From DATMRF01 sp035566435 (GTDB lineage Bacteria > Verrucomicrobiota > Verrucomicrobiia > Limisphaerales > UBA8199), in contig DATMRF010000105.1 in NCBI GenBank assembly GCA_035566435.1, forward strand, positions 265,629 through 329,628: DNA of 64,000 bases, given 5' to 3'. A program made the position numbers and the translations under genes. Every line of letters starts with the position of its first letter. The first letter of the stretch is position 1. Positions 1 to 9,496 of the stretch are shown here, piece by piece. Under the pieces are notes generated by a model. That model had not been told where the DNA came from. It searched no databases and saw only the letters and a list, made by a program, of their open reading frames with translations.

Positions 1-2
1 GC

Positions 3-98
3 ATCAAGGCCACGAAGAAGAGACAGTTTCGCCTCCAGACCTTCCGGTGCTCCAAGTGCGGTTTCCTGGAGTCCTACGCTCCCGGCACCGGCGCCTGA
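3..98 (+). CDS. C-terminal end of a zinc-ribbon protein (partial)
   Basis: This is the last 31 codons of a gene that begins before the window. The visible tail contains FRCSKCGFLESYA, a CxxC knuckle followed by a GFxESYA ending. That resembles the second half of small bacterial zinc-ribbon proteins of the DUF6487 kind, where a second CxxC pair lies upstream. The function cannot be stated. The family call rests on this short motif alone. Confidence 0.5.
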   Translation: MKATKKRQFRLQTFRCSKCGFLESYAPGTGA

Positions 99-453
99 GC
101 GCGCTCCTGCTCTCAGCCGTAGTCCTGCAAGCGGAATTCAACGCAAAGACGCAAAGGTGCAGAGGCGCAAAGGACCGGAGGGGACTGAACTGCCGGCACA
201 ACACACGCAATTGAATTCGCCAGGAGATACTACAGCTCCTTGCGTCTTTGCTCCTCTGCGTCCTTGCGTTAAGTTCATGGCGTCTTTGCGTTAGATTCCC
301 AATGCAGAACGGCGGCTAAGGGGGCCGGTTTCCGGTGTCGCCGGGCGTGTTTTGTCTTTACACCCGCCAAAAATCCCGAAATGAAGTATTGCATCCGCCC
401 TGTGATTGAGTAAAAACTATTCAAATTTAGTTTGAAACATACGTGGAGACCCG
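99..453. other. Intergenic region with inverted CGCAAAGG-type repeats
   Basis: There is no credible gene in these 355 bases. They carry a degenerate repeat built from the words ACGCAAAGACGCAAAGG and GCGCAAAGG at about 140-173. The opposite orientation appears at about 237-293 as CTTGCGTCTTTGC and GGCGTCTTTGCG, so the region could fold into a long imperfect hairpin. The same word family recurs at 56225-56325. The last 60 bases should hold the gltB promoter, and GGAG at 444-447 precedes the GTG start. Confidence 0.6.
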
Positions 454-3400
454 GTGCTCCAAAAGATGACCAGTAAAACAGATACAAAAAACGACGCCCG
501 GCGCGCGGCGCGGGCCGTCCCGCCGCCCGCACAGGGCCTTTACGACCCGCGGTTCGAGCACGAGGCCTGCGGAGTGGGTTTTGTGGTCAACATTAAGGGC
601 CGCAAATCTCACTCCATCATCGAGCAATCCCTCCAGGTCCTCCTCAACCTCGACCACCGCGGCGCCTGCGGTTGCGAAGCCAATACGGGAGACGGCGCCG
701 GCATTCTCATCCAGCCCCCGCACGAATTCCTTAAACTCGTCGCCAGGGAAGGGCGCATCACCCTGCCGTCCCCGGGCGAGTACGGTGTTGGCATGGTCTT
801 CCTCCCGCCGGCCGCCGCCCAGCGCGCGCAATGCGAAAAAATCTTCGGCGAAATCGTCGCCGAAGAAGGCCAGAAAGTCCTGGGCTGGCGTTCCGTTCCC
901 ACCAACAACGGCTCCCTGGGCACCACCGCCCGCGCCGCCGAGCCCCTCATGCGCCAGGTCTTTATCGGCCGGAACAAAAGACTCGCCGACGACCAGGGCT
1001 TCGAACGCAAACTCTACGTCATCCGCAAGCGCGCCGAAAACGCCATCCGCTACTCAGGCAAAGTGTCCGGCGGCGAATTCTTTTACCCCGCGAGCCTCTC
1101 CTTCAAGACCCTCGTCTATAAGGGCATGCTCCTGACCACCCAGCTCAAGGAGTATTATCCCGACCTCTCCCATCCGGCCATGGAGTCCGCCCTGGCCCTG
1201 GTCCACTCCCGCTTTAGCACCAACACCTTCCCGAGTTGGAACCGCGCCCATCCCTATCGCTACCTGGCCCACAACGGCGAAATCAACACCCTGCGCGGCA
1301 ATATCAACTGGATGCACGCCCGCCAGGCCCTCTTTGACTCCGCGCTCTTCGGCGATGACCTCAAAAAAATCCTGCCCATCGTCTGCACCGACGGCAGCGA
1401 TTCCGCCATGTTCGATAATTGCCTCGAACTGCTCGTCCTGGCCGGCCGCTCCCTGCCGCATGCCATGATGATGATGATCCCCGAGCCCTGGACCAAGCAC
1501 GAGAGCATGAGCGCCGAAAAAAAGGCCTTCTACGAATATCACTCCTGCCTCATGGAACCCTGGGACGGCCCGGCCTCCATCGCCTTCACCGACGGCAAAC
1601 GCATCGGCGCCGTCCTCGACCGCAACGGCCTCCGTCCCTCGCGCTACTACGTCACCAAAGACGACCTCGTCATTATGGGCAGCGAAGTCGGCGTCCTCGA
1701 TGTCCCGGCCGACCGCGTCCTCCTCAAAGGCCGCCTCCAGCCCGGTCGCATGTTCCTCGTGGATACGGAGGAAGGCCGCATCGTCGCCGACGAAGAACTC
1801 AAACACAAAATCGCCACTCAACAGCCCTATCGCGCCTGGCTCGACGAAAACCTCATCCGCCTCGCCGATGTCCCCGACCCGGGCATCCTCCCCGAGACCG
1901 ACCACCAGACCATCACCCAGCGCCAGCTCGCTTTCGGCTACACCTTCGAAGATCTCCGCATCCTCATGAGCCCCATGGCTCGCGACGCCACCGAAGCCGT
2001 CGGCTCCATGGGCACCGATACTCCCCTCGCCGTTTTGTCGAACAAGTCCCATCCGCTGTTCAACTATTTCAAACAGCTCTTCGCCCAGGTCACCAACCCG
2101 CCCATCGATTGCATCCGCGAAGAGCTCATCATGTCCACCGAGACCGCCATCGGCTCAGAACGCAACCTGCTCAAACCCGGCCCCGAACACGCCCGCCTCA
2201 TCGAGCTCAAGTCCCCCATCCTCACCAACGAGGAATTCGCCAAACTCCAGCACCTCGACCTCCCCGGTTTTAAATCCACCACCTTGCCCATTCTCTTCCC
2301 GGTCGCCGAAGGTCCGGCCCGCCTCGCCAAAGCCATGGAGACTTTGTTCGGCCAGGTTAACAAAGCCATTCAGGACGGCTTCAACGTCGTCGTCCTCTCC
2401 GACCGCGGCGTCAATGCCCAGCTCGCCCCCATCCCCTCGCTGCTCGCCGTCGCCGGTGTCCACCACCATCTCATCCGCGAAGGCACCCGCACCCAGGTCG
2501 GCCTCGTCCTCGAATCCGGCGAACCCCGCGAAGTCCATCACTACTCCCTCCTCATCGGCTACGGCTGCGGCGCCATCAACCCTTACCTCGCCTTCGAGAC
2601 CCTTGATGACATGCTCCGCGAGGGCCTCCTGACCGGCATCGACCACAAAACCGCCTGCAAGAATTACCTTAAGGCGGCCATGAAGGGCGTCGTCAAGGTC
2701 ATCTCCAAGATGGGCATTTCCACCATTCAAAGTTATTGGGGCGCTCAAATCTTCGAGGCCGTCGGCCTTAAACAGGAATTCATCGACCGCTATTTCACCT
2801 GGACTCCCACCCGCGTTGAAGGCGTCGGCATCGACGTCATCGCCGAGGAAGTCCTCCTCCGCCACCAGCGCGCTTTCCCGGACCGCCAGGTCAACGGCCA
2901 CGTCCTCGACGCCGGCGGCCAATACCAGTGGCGCGAAGACGGCGAGTACCACCTCTTCAATCCCCAGACCATCCATAAACTCCAGGCCGCCGTCCGCACC
3001 AATAACTACAAGGTCTTTAAAGAGTATTCCGGCCTCGTCAACGAGCAGAACCGCAACCTCGCCACTTTGCGCGGCCTCCTCGATTTCAAAAAGGTTAAAC
3101 CCGTCCCCCTCGAGTCCGTCGAGTCCGTCGAGAGCATCATGAAGCGCTTCAAAACCGGCGCCATGAGCTACGGCTCCATCAGCCAGGAAGCCCATGAAAC
3201 TCTCGCCATCGCCATGAACCGCATCGGCGGCAAGAGCAATACCGGCGAGGGCGGCGAAGACCCCGCCCGCTATGTCCCGCTGCCCAACGGCGATTCCAAA
3301 AACAGCGCCATCAAGCAGGTCGCTTCCGGCCGTTTCGGCGTCACCAGCCAGTACCTAGTCAGCGCCAAAGAGCTTCAAATCAAAATGGCCCAGGGCGCCA

Positions 3401-5103
3401 AACCGGGCGAGGGCGGCCAGTTGCCCGGCCAGAAAGTCTATCCCTGGATTGCCAAAGTCCGCTACTCCACCCCGGGCGTCGGCCTCATCTCCCCGCCGCC
3501 CCATCATGATATTTACTCCATCGAGGACCTCGCCGAGCTCATTCACGACCTCAAAAACGCCAACCATCACGCCCGGATCAGCGTCAAGCTCGTCTCCGAA
3601 GTCGGAGTCGGCACCATCGCCGCCGGCGTCGCCAAAGCCCACGCCGACGTTGTCCTCATCAGCGGCTACGACGGCGGCACCGGTGCTTCCCCTCAAACCG
3701 GCATCAAACACGCCGGCATCCCGTGGGAGCTTGGCCTGGCCGAAACCCACCAAACCCTCGTCCTTAACGACCTCCGCTCCCGCATCATTGTCGAGACCGA
3801 CGGCCAGATGAAGACCGGCCGCGACGTCGTCATCGCCGCCCTCCTAGGCGCCGAAGAGTTTGGCTTCGCCACCGCCCCGCTGGTCTCCATGGGCTGCATT
3901 ATGATGCGCGTTTGCCACCTCAACACCTGCCCGGTCGGCGTTGCCACCCAGGACCCCGAGCTGCGCAAACGCTTCGCTGGCGAGCCCGAACACGTCGTCA
4001 ATTTCATGCGGATGATCGCCATCGAAGTCCGCGAGTTCATGGCTCAGCTCGGCTTCCGCCAGATGAACAAAATGATCGGCCGCTCCGACCGCCTCGAAGC
4101 CAAAAAAGCCGTTGACCACTGGAAAGCCAAAGGCCTCGACTTCGCCAAAATCCTTTACCAACCCGAGGTCCCGACCAAAACCGGCCGCTTCTGCCAGATC
4201 CCACAGGACCATGGCCTCGACAAGGCCCTCGACAATACCGTCCTCCAGCGCCTCTGCGCTCCCGCGCTCGAACGGAAAGAAAAAGTCTTCGCCGTGCTGC
4301 CCATTCGCAACGTTAACCGCGTCGTCGGCACCATCGTCGGCAGCGAGATTACCCGGCGCTGGGGCCCCGAAGGCCTCGCTGAGGATACCGTCGAGATCCA
4401 TTTCACCGGCAGCGCCGGCCAGAGCTTTGGCGCCTTTATGCCCAGGGGCATGACCTTCTTCCTTGAAGGCGACTCCAATGACTACGTCGGCAAAGGCTTG
4501 TCCGGCGGCAAGATCATCGTCTATCCGTCCGAACTCGCCACCTTTGTCCCGGAGGAAAACATTATCATCGGCAACGTCGCTTTCTACGGCGCCACCAGCG
4601 GCGAAGCTTACATCCGCGGCATGGCCGGCGAGCGCTTCTGCGTCCGCAACAGCGGCATCACCGCCGTCGTCGAGTCCATCGGCGACCACGGCTGCGAATA
4701 TATGACCGGCGGTCGCGTCGTCGTCCTCGGTCCTACCGGACGCAACTTCGCCGCCGGCATGTCGGGCGGCGTCGCTTATGTCCTCGATGAGACCGGCGAT
4801 TTCCCCCGCCGCTGCAACCTTCAGATGGTCGCGCTGGAAAAACTTGATGACCCCGACGAAATCGAGCAGGTCTGGAAAATGATTCAGCGCCATCAGGCCT
4901 ACACCCGAAGCTCCCGCGCCGCCCGCCTCCTCTCCGACTGGCCGCGCATGGCGTCCCAGTTCGTCAAAGTCATGCCCAAAGACTACCGGCGCGTCCTCCA
5001 GTCCCTCAAGAAAGTCCAGGATTCCGGCCTCAGCGGTGACCAGGCCATCATGGCCGCCTTCGAAGTCAACGCCCGCGACGTCGCCAGAATCGGCGGCGGG
5101 TAA
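454..5103 (+). CDS. gltB: Glutamate synthase, large (alpha) subunit
   Basis: Makes glutamate from glutamine and 2-oxoglutarate in the cytoplasm with the GltD subunit. At 1549 residues it has the usual length. The class II amidotransferase domain comes first, with the nucleophile Cys39 in FEHEACGVGF. A central region and the FMN-binding synthase domain follow (TGAMSYGSIS, GEGGEDP, GYDGGTGASP), then the 3Fe-4S cysteines in MGCIMMRVCHLNTCPVG, then the C-terminal GXGXG beta-helix domain (GATSGEAY, GGRVVVLG). Mature GltB normally starts at the cysteine, so about 38 residues would be removed as a propeptide. The start is GTG at 454, with GGAG 6 bases upstream; an in-frame ATG lies at 466. gltD follows after 39 bases. 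Confidence 0.97.
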   Translation: MLQKMTSKTDTKNDARRAARAVPPPAQGLYDPRFEHEACGVGFVVNIKGRKSHSIIEQSLQVLLNLDHRGACGCEANTGDGAGILIQPPHEFLKLVAREGRITLPSPGEYGVGMVFLPPAAAQRAQCEKIFGEIVAEEGQKVLGWRSVPTNNGSLGTTARAAEPLMRQVFIGRNKRLADDQGFERKLYVIRKRAENAIRYSGKVSGGEFFYPASLSFKTLVYKGMLLTTQLKEYYPDLSHPAMESALALVHSRFSTNTFPSWNRAHPYRYLAHNGEINTLRGNINWMHARQALFDSALFGDDLKKILPIVCTDGSDSAMFDNCLELLVLAGRSLPHAMMMMIPEPWTKHESMSAEKKAFYEYHSCLMEPWDGPASIAFTDGKRIGAVLDRNGLRPSRYYVTKDDLVIMGSEVGVLDVPADRVLLKGRLQPGRMFLVDTEEGRIVADEELKHKIATQQPYRAWLDENLIRLADVPDPGILPETDHQTITQRQLAFGYTFEDLRILMSPMARDATEAVGSMGTDTPLAVLSNKSHPLFNYFKQLFAQVTNPPIDCIREELIMSTETAIGSERNLLKPGPEHARLIELKSPILTNEEFAKLQHLDLPGFKSTTLPILFPVAEGPARLAKAMETLFGQVNKAIQDGFNVVVLSDRGVNAQLAPIPSLLAVAGVHHHLIREGTRTQVGLVLESGEPREVHHYSLLIGYGCGAINPYLAFETLDDMLREGLLTGIDHKTACKNYLKAAMKGVVKVISKMGISTIQSYWGAQIFEAVGLKQEFIDRYFTWTPTRVEGVGIDVIAEEVLLRHQRAFPDRQVNGHVLDAGGQYQWREDGEYHLFNPQTIHKLQAAVRTNNYKVFKEYSGLVNEQNRNLATLRGLLDFKKVKPVPLESVESVESIMKRFKTGAMSYGSISQEAHETLAIAMNRIGGKSNTGEGGEDPARYVPLPNGDSKNSAIKQVASGRFGVTSQYLVSAKELQIKMAQGAKPGEGGQLPGQKVYPWIAKVRYSTPGVGLISPPPHHDIYSIEDLAELIHDLKNANHHARISVKLVSEVGVGTIAAGVAKAHADVVLISGYDGGTGASPQTGIKHAGIPWELGLAETHQTLVLNDLRSRIIVETDGQMKTGRDVVIAALLGAEEFGFATAPLVSMGCIMMRVCHLNTCPVGVATQDPELRKRFAGEPEHVVNFMRMIAIEVREFMAQLGFRQMNKMIGRSDRLEAKKAVDHWKAKGLDFAKILYQPEVPTKTGRFCQIPQDHGLDKALDNTVLQRLCAPALERKEKVFAVLPIRNVNRVVGTIVGSEITRRWGPEGLAEDTVEIHFTGSAGQSFGAFMPRGMTFFLEGDSNDYVGKGLSGGKIIVYPSELATFVPEENIIIGNVAFYGATSGEAYIRGMAGERFCVRNSGITAVVESIGDHGCEYMTGGRVVVLGPTGRNFAAGMSGGVAYVLDETGDFPRRCNLQMVALEKLDDPDEIEQVWKMIQRHQAYTRSSRAARLLSDWPRMASQFVKVMPKDYRRVLQSLKKVQDSGLSGDQAIMAAFEVNARDVARIGGG

Positions 5104-5142
5104 TCGGAACTCACGAGAGCCCTACCAACTACTGACTAATCG

Positions 5143-6627
5143 ATGGGAAAACCTACCGGCTTCATAGAATACCTGCGCGAACTGCCCCTGGACCGCTCCG
5201 CCCTCGAGCGGATCCGCGACTGGAACGAATTCCACCTCCACATGGAGGAGCCGAAGCTCCGCGAGCAGGCCGCCCGCTGCATGGATTGCGGCATTCCCTT
5301 CTGCCATACCGGCACCCTCCTGAACGGCATGGCCTCAGGTTGTCCCATCCATAACCTCATCCCGGAATGGAACGACCTGGTCTATCGCGGCCTCTGGAAG
5401 GAAGCCCTCGAGCGCCTTCACAAAACCAATAATTTCCCCGACTTCACCGGCCGGGTTTGCCCAGCCCCGTGCGAAGGCTCCTGCGTCCTGGGCATCAACG
5501 CCCCGCCCGTCACCATCAAGAACCTCGAGCACACGATTATTGAGCGAGGCTGGGATGAGGGCTGGGTTGTCCCCGAACCTCCCGAGGTGCGCACGGGCAA
5601 GAAAGTCGCCGTCGTCGGCTCCGGCCCCGCCGGCCTCTGCGCCGCAGCTCAACTGAACAAAGCTGGCCACTTGGTCACCGTGTTCGAACGCGCCGACCGC
5701 GTCGGCGGCCTGCTCACTTACGGCATTCCCAACATGAAGCTCGACAAGGAAAAAGTCGTCTTCCGCCGCATCCGCCAGATGGAAGCCGAAGGCATCACGT
5801 TTTTTGCCGGCACCGAAGTCGGCGTCAACTACCCGGCCGAAAAATTATTGAAGGAGTTCGACGCCGTCGTTCTCTGCATCGGCGCCACCAAACCCCGCGA
5901 TTTGCCCATTGAGGGCCGCAACCTCAAGGGTGTCTATTTCGCGATGGACTTCCTTACGGCCAACACCCGCGGTCTCTTGGAACGCCATCGCAACGGCAAT
6001 TACATCTCCGCCGAGGGCAAGGACGTCATGGTCATCGGCGGCGGCGACACCGGCACCGATTGCGTCGGCACCTCCATGCGGCACGGGTGTCAGAGCCTCG
6101 TCCAGCTTGAGATTTTGCCGTGTCCCCCCATGGACCGCGCCAGCGACAATCCCTGGCCCGAATGGCCGAAAGTTTATCGCCTCGATTACGGCCAGGAAGA
6201 AGCCGCCGCCAAATTCGGCGCCGACCCGCGCGTCTATCTGACCACCGCAAAAAAATTCGTGGGTGACGACAAAGGCTGGGTCAAAGAAGTGCACACCGTG
6301 CAGATTCAATGGGAGCGGAACGACAAAGGCCAGTTCACCCCCAAAGAAGTCCCTGGCACCGACCAAGTGCGTCCCGTCCAGCTCGTGCTCCTCGCGATGG
6401 GATTCCTCGGGCCGGAACAGCCGCTGCTCGAAGCCCTCGGCGTCGAGCGCGACCCCCGCTCCAACGCTAAAGCCGAGTTCGAAAAATACTCGACCAGCAT
6501 CAAGGGTGTCTTCGCCGCCGGCGATTGCCGCCGCGGCCAAAGCCTGGTCGTTTGGGCCTTTAACGAAGGCCGCGGCGCCGCCCGCGAATGCGACCGCTAT
6601 TTAATGGGTCATACCAACCTCCCCTAG
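5143..6627 (+). CDS. gltD: Glutamate synthase, small (beta) subunit
   Basis: NAD(P)H-dependent electron-input subunit of glutamate synthase, 494 residues. It passes electrons from FAD through 4Fe-4S clusters to GltB. Cluster cysteines are visible at Cys46, 49, 54 and 67 (CMDCGIPFC, GCPIH) and at Cys106, 110 and 114 (VCPAPCEGSC). The first dinucleotide fold follows (VAVVGSGPAGLCAA), then the NAD(P)H fold (VMVIGGGDTGTDC), then the FAD motif near the C-terminus (GVFAAGDCRRGQSLVVWA). It lies 39 bases after gltB and is almost certainly co-transcribed with it. Confidence 0.97.
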   Translation: MGKPTGFIEYLRELPLDRSALERIRDWNEFHLHMEEPKLREQAARCMDCGIPFCHTGTLLNGMASGCPIHNLIPEWNDLVYRGLWKEALERLHKTNNFPDFTGRVCPAPCEGSCVLGINAPPVTIKNLEHTIIERGWDEGWVVPEPPEVRTGKKVAVVGSGPAGLCAAAQLNKAGHLVTVFERADRVGGLLTYGIPNMKLDKEKVVFRRIRQMEAEGITFFAGTEVGVNYPAEKLLKEFDAVVLCIGATKPRDLPIEGRNLKGVYFAMDFLTANTRGLLERHRNGNYISAEGKDVMVIGGGDTGTDCVGTSMRHGCQSLVQLEILPCPPMDRASDNPWPEWPKVYRLDYGQEEAAAKFGADPRVYLTTAKKFVGDDKGWVKEVHTVQIQWERNDKGQFTPKEVPGTDQVRPVQLVLLAMGFLGPEQPLLEALGVERDPRSNAKAEFEKYSTSIKGVFAAGDCRRGQSLVVWAFNEGRGAARECDRYLMGHTNLP

Positions 6628-6652
6628 AGCGTGTTTGGAAATCCCCGTTTTC

Positions 6653-6682
6653 TGTAGGAGACGACGTGAGGAGTCTCTGATC
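6653..6682. repeat. Dispersed palindrome family, half-copy
   Basis: A 30-base block containing GGAGACGACGTGAGGAGTCT, then CTGATC. The same block occurs at 57997-58026 and, inverted, at 58053-58082. Only one arm is recognisable here, in the gap between gltD and the hydrolase gene. It is probably a degraded member of a REP- or MITE-like family. Confidence 0.7.
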
Positions 6683-6785
6683 CGCTATCAGATCGTAGAT
6701 TTTACGTTGCGCGGTTCCCCTCTGCCAACAATGCGCCGCGATTTGTCCCTACATTGAAAACTCTTTTTTGCCTACACTCTCACTC

Positions 6786-7880
6786 ATGAACCTCAGAACC
6801 TTCTTCTTCGGCCTGTCTTTCCTTGTCCTGTTGTCTGGTCTGACCGCTCGTGGCGCAGAACCGACCGCCAGCTACCCAGCGCCGCAGAGCGGGGATTACT
6901 CCATCCGTGATTTTCACTTTCAATCCGGCGAGGTCTTGCCTGAGCTGCGCATCCATTACCGAACCTTGGGGAAACCGCGGCGCGACACCCATGGTGTGGT
7001 CCGCAATGCTGTCCTCATCCTGCACGGCACGACCGGGAGCGGCAGCCAATTCATCCGGCCGGAATTCGCGGGCGAACTCTTCGGCAAAGGCCAACCGCTC
7101 GATGCTGACCGGTATTACATTATCCTGCCGGACGGGATCGGCCACGGGCAATCCAGCAAACCGAGCGACGGGCTGCGCGCGCGGTTTCCCAAATACGGCT
7201 ACCGCGACATGATCGAAGCGCAATATCGTCTGCTCACCGAAGGCCTGAACGTCAACCACCTCCGGTTGGTCATGGGAACCTCGATGGGCGGCATGCACAC
7301 CTGGCTCTGGGGAGAAACCTACCCCGATTACATGGGTGCCCTGCTTCCCCTGGCCAGTCTGCCCACGCAAATCTGCGGTCGTAACCGGGTATGGCGACGC
7401 ATCATCGTTGACGCCATCCGCAATGATCCCGGCTGGAACAACGGCGATTATGAAACGCAGCCGCAGGCAGTCAAGGCCGCCCTCGAGGTCCTCTTTTTCA
7501 TGGGCAGCAACCCCATCCAGCGCCAGAAGGAGGCTCCCACGCTGCAGCAGGCCGACCACATGCTCGACGCTTACGTCGATGCCGCCCTGAAAACCCATGA
7601 CGCGAACGACATCCTGTACGCGCTCGACAGCTCACGGGATTATGATCCTGGCCCCGAGCTCAACAAGATCAAGGCACCGCTAGTAGCGATTAATTTCGGG
7701 GACGACCTGATCAACCCGCCTGAATTGGGCATCCTTGAACACGAAATCAAGCGGGTTGGGCATGGGAAAGCTCTGCTGATTCCCCTAGGGGCGAACACCC
7801 GTGGTCACGGCACGCATACGCTAGCAGCCGTTTGGAAACAACACCTGGCAACGTTATTAAAGAAATCGGAGTCGAAATGA
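6786..7880 (+). CDS. Secreted alpha/beta hydrolase, MetX-like
   Basis: An alpha/beta-fold protein related to homoserine O-acetyltransferase (MetX). It has the nucleophile elbow GTSMGGM (Ser166 from this start), an acidic residue in FGDDLINPP and a His in RGHGTH, which together form the expected triad. The N-terminus MNLRTFFFGLSFLVLL... ARGA is a clear signal peptide, so it acts outside the cytoplasm. Methionine synthesis is therefore unlikely, and an ester or amide hydrolase role is more plausible. A TTG at 6768 would extend it by six residues, but the ATG at 6786 fits the signal peptide better. The substrate is unknown. Confidence 0.85.
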   Translation: MNLRTFFFGLSFLVLLSGLTARGAEPTASYPAPQSGDYSIRDFHFQSGEVLPELRIHYRTLGKPRRDTHGVVRNAVLILHGTTGSGSQFIRPEFAGELFGKGQPLDADRYYIILPDGIGHGQSSKPSDGLRARFPKYGYRDMIEAQYRLLTEGLNVNHLRLVMGTSMGGMHTWLWGETYPDYMGALLPLASLPTQICGRNRVWRRIIVDAIRNDPGWNNGDYETQPQAVKAALEVLFFMGSNPIQRQKEAPTLQQADHMLDAYVDAALKTHDANDILYALDSSRDYDPGPELNKIKAPLVAINFGDDLINPPELGILEHEIKRVGHGKALLIPLGANTRGHGTHTLAAVWKQHLATLLKKSESK

Positions 7881-7886
7881 GTGATC

Positions 7887-8591
7887 TCAAAACGGCCCCG
7901 CCACTTTCCATTGGCCGTTGACTTGTCGGAACACAACGCTCGGCGCTGAAAAATCTGCGAGGCCCATCTGAACCTTCGCCTCGATGGAACCGTCGGGAAG
8001 CTGTTTCTGCTCACTAATACCTATGCCGACTAGTGCCTCAGACCCCCGGAAAAAGTCGTCAACCGAATGACCCGGCTGCTGAAATTGCGCCTGCATGCTT
8101 TGAGCCGCTTCAGGGGTGAACGACTGGAGGACCGTATTGAAATCATGTTTCTGCATCGCCCAAAGGAAGGATTGAATCGTATCCTGCGGCGATGCGTATC
8201 CGACCATTTGGGCCTGCGTTTTGCGGATGAAACCCGGCGGCAGAACCGTTCCCGGCGTGGCATTCGTGCCCCGCGAGGCGACTTGCGCTTGCAGTCGTTC
8301 GTTCTCGGTGCGCACATTTGCCAAAGCCTGTCGCTGCTGCGTCAGCCGGGTGACCTCACTGCGCAATTGAAGCAGTTCGGAGGAACTCTCGGCCGGGGCC
8401 GGCACCGCAATGGACTCAGCCGGTTTGACCTCGCTTGGGGCGGGAGAGGCAGTGTCCTGCGCAATAGCCGCCAGTTGCCCTTGTCGTTCCGCCCGCAAAT
8501 GCCCTAGTTCCTGGTGCTGGGCAATCACCGCCCAGGCCGCTCCCAGGCAGATCAAAGCCATGACGCTGCTGATCAAAAAACGGAGGTTCAT
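7887..8591 (-). CDS. Membrane-anchored coiled-coil protein with NTF2-like tail
   Basis: 234 residues with no recognised full-length family. An N-terminal membrane segment (LISSVMALICLGAAWAVIA) is followed by a predicted coiled coil (about residues 60-105, rich in Q, E, L and R). The C-terminal domain (about 120-234: SPQDTIQSFLWAMQKHDF ... VVFRQVNGQWKVAGPF) looks like an NTF2/SnoaL-type fold. It is the third gene of a leftward operon. Its start overlaps the stop of the preceding gene by 4 bases, so translation is probably coupled. The layout of membrane anchor, coiled coil and head matches its neighbour, which suggests the two work together on the cell envelope. Confidence 0.75.
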   Translation of the reverse strand: MNLRFLISSVMALICLGAAWAVIAQHQELGHLRAERQGQLAAIAQDTASPAPSEVKPAESIAVPAPAESSSELLQLRSEVTRLTQQRQALANVRTENERLQAQVASRGTNATPGTVLPPGFIRKTQAQMVGYASPQDTIQSFLWAMQKHDFNTVLQSFTPEAAQSMQAQFQQPGHSVDDFFRGSEALVGIGISEQKQLPDGSIEAKVQMGLADFSAPSVVFRQVNGQWKVAGPF

Positions 8592-9496
8592 TGGTCTTGG
8601 TAATAGAGTTTCCCGTCTCGCTGCACCAGCCGCTCAGGGTGCTCCTTCCCGACACCACTTTGCACGCTGCCATCACAGCAGCCAATGTTGCCGTGAATGG
8701 GACATCGGAACAGCACTCGCGACGGTTCCTCTCCAGAAGCGCCCGGGGCCAAAAACTCGTAAGAACAATTCGCGCTGGTCCAGCCAGCCCAGCCGCCTTT
8801 TGCCGCCTCGCGTCCGGTGTCCGCCGGGCAAACGAGGATCTTCGGTGTGGACATTTCGTTCGTCATCTGCAGCAGGTTGGACGGAAACCGATCCCCATTG
8901 TCCAAGGACCAAACCTTGCAGGCCAAACCAAGCTGTTTGAGATTGTTGACGCACTGGATGTTCACCGCCCTTTCCCGCGCCTTGGCCTTGGCGTCGGCTT
9001 CTTCCTGCGTCAGCGTGCCCGGCAGCGGCGCGGCCAGTTGCGCCCGCAACTTTTCATTCTCACCACGCATCTGCTCCAACCGGGCGACTTCGCCCGAGAT
9101 CTGCGCGACCATGCCTTTCAATCTCGCGATCTCCTCCTGCTCGGTTTCGGCAGCCGCCGCCGGCACTGCGCCACGCGTCTTGTCAGAACTCTCCGACGGA
9201 GCGCTCTCCGCAGGGGGGGAACTTTGGGCCAGGGTTCCGATCGACTGCTCCAGGTCGCGAATCTCCGCTTGCTGCGCGGTGTACGCGAGTGCGCAGGCGA
9301 CCGAGATGCCGGCCGGCGCCAGCGCTGGCCACCAGCGCCGGAACCAGCCACCGGCACCGTTCGGCTCCCTGCGAAACGCGCCCTGGCCAGGCAGTATTTG
9401 CGTGTCCGCGATGAGTCGTTCCTTCAGGTTCTCGGGAGGCCTGGGCCTGGCCGCGCGGCGCAGCGCGTTTTCAATTTCCTGTTCGGGAGTGTTCAT
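8588..9496 (-). CDS. Putative anti-sigma-like membrane protein with pseudopilin-like head
   Basis: 302 residues from the ATG at 9496, which overlaps the stop of the sigma-factor gene by 4 bases. Residues 1-50 are cytoplasmic and charged, where an anti-sigma domain would be expected. A membrane helix lies at about 54-73, then a long coiled coil (about 76-160). The C-terminal domain starts at NIQCVNNLKQLGLAC and has paired cysteines (LVCPADTG, RCPIHGNIGCCDGSV). That head resembles the globular part of the DUF1559/type II pseudopilin-like proteins common in Planctomycetes and Verrucomicrobia, without the pilin leader. The anti-sigma role is inferred from position only. Confidence 0.7.
   Translation of the reverse strand: MNTPEQEIENALRRAARPRPPENLKERLIADTQILPGQGAFRREPNGAGGWFRRWWPALAPAGISVACALAYTAQQAEIRDLEQSIGTLAQSSPPAESAPSESSDKTRGAVPAAAAETEQEEIARLKGMVAQISGEVARLEQMRGENEKLRAQLAAPLPGTLTQEEADAKAKARERAVNIQCVNNLKQLGLACKVWSLDNGDRFPSNLLQMTNEMSTPKILVCPADTGREAAKGGWAGWTSANCSYEFLAPGASGEEPSRVLFRCPIHGNIGCCDGSVQSGVGKEHPERLVQRDGKLYYQDQ

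Noticed and set aside
3112..3137. Tandem GAGTCCGTC unit in gltB
   Set aside because: It only repeats SVE residues at a variable linker before the FMN domain; no functional meaning is supported.
1054..4893. Long antisense open frames inside gltB (332, 346 and 349 codons)
   Set aside because: They mirror the third-position GC bias of gltB, have no recognisable motifs and lie fully inside a certain gene.
6786..7880. Methionine biosynthesis metX
   Set aside because: A clear signal peptide exports it, and no methionine genes are nearby.
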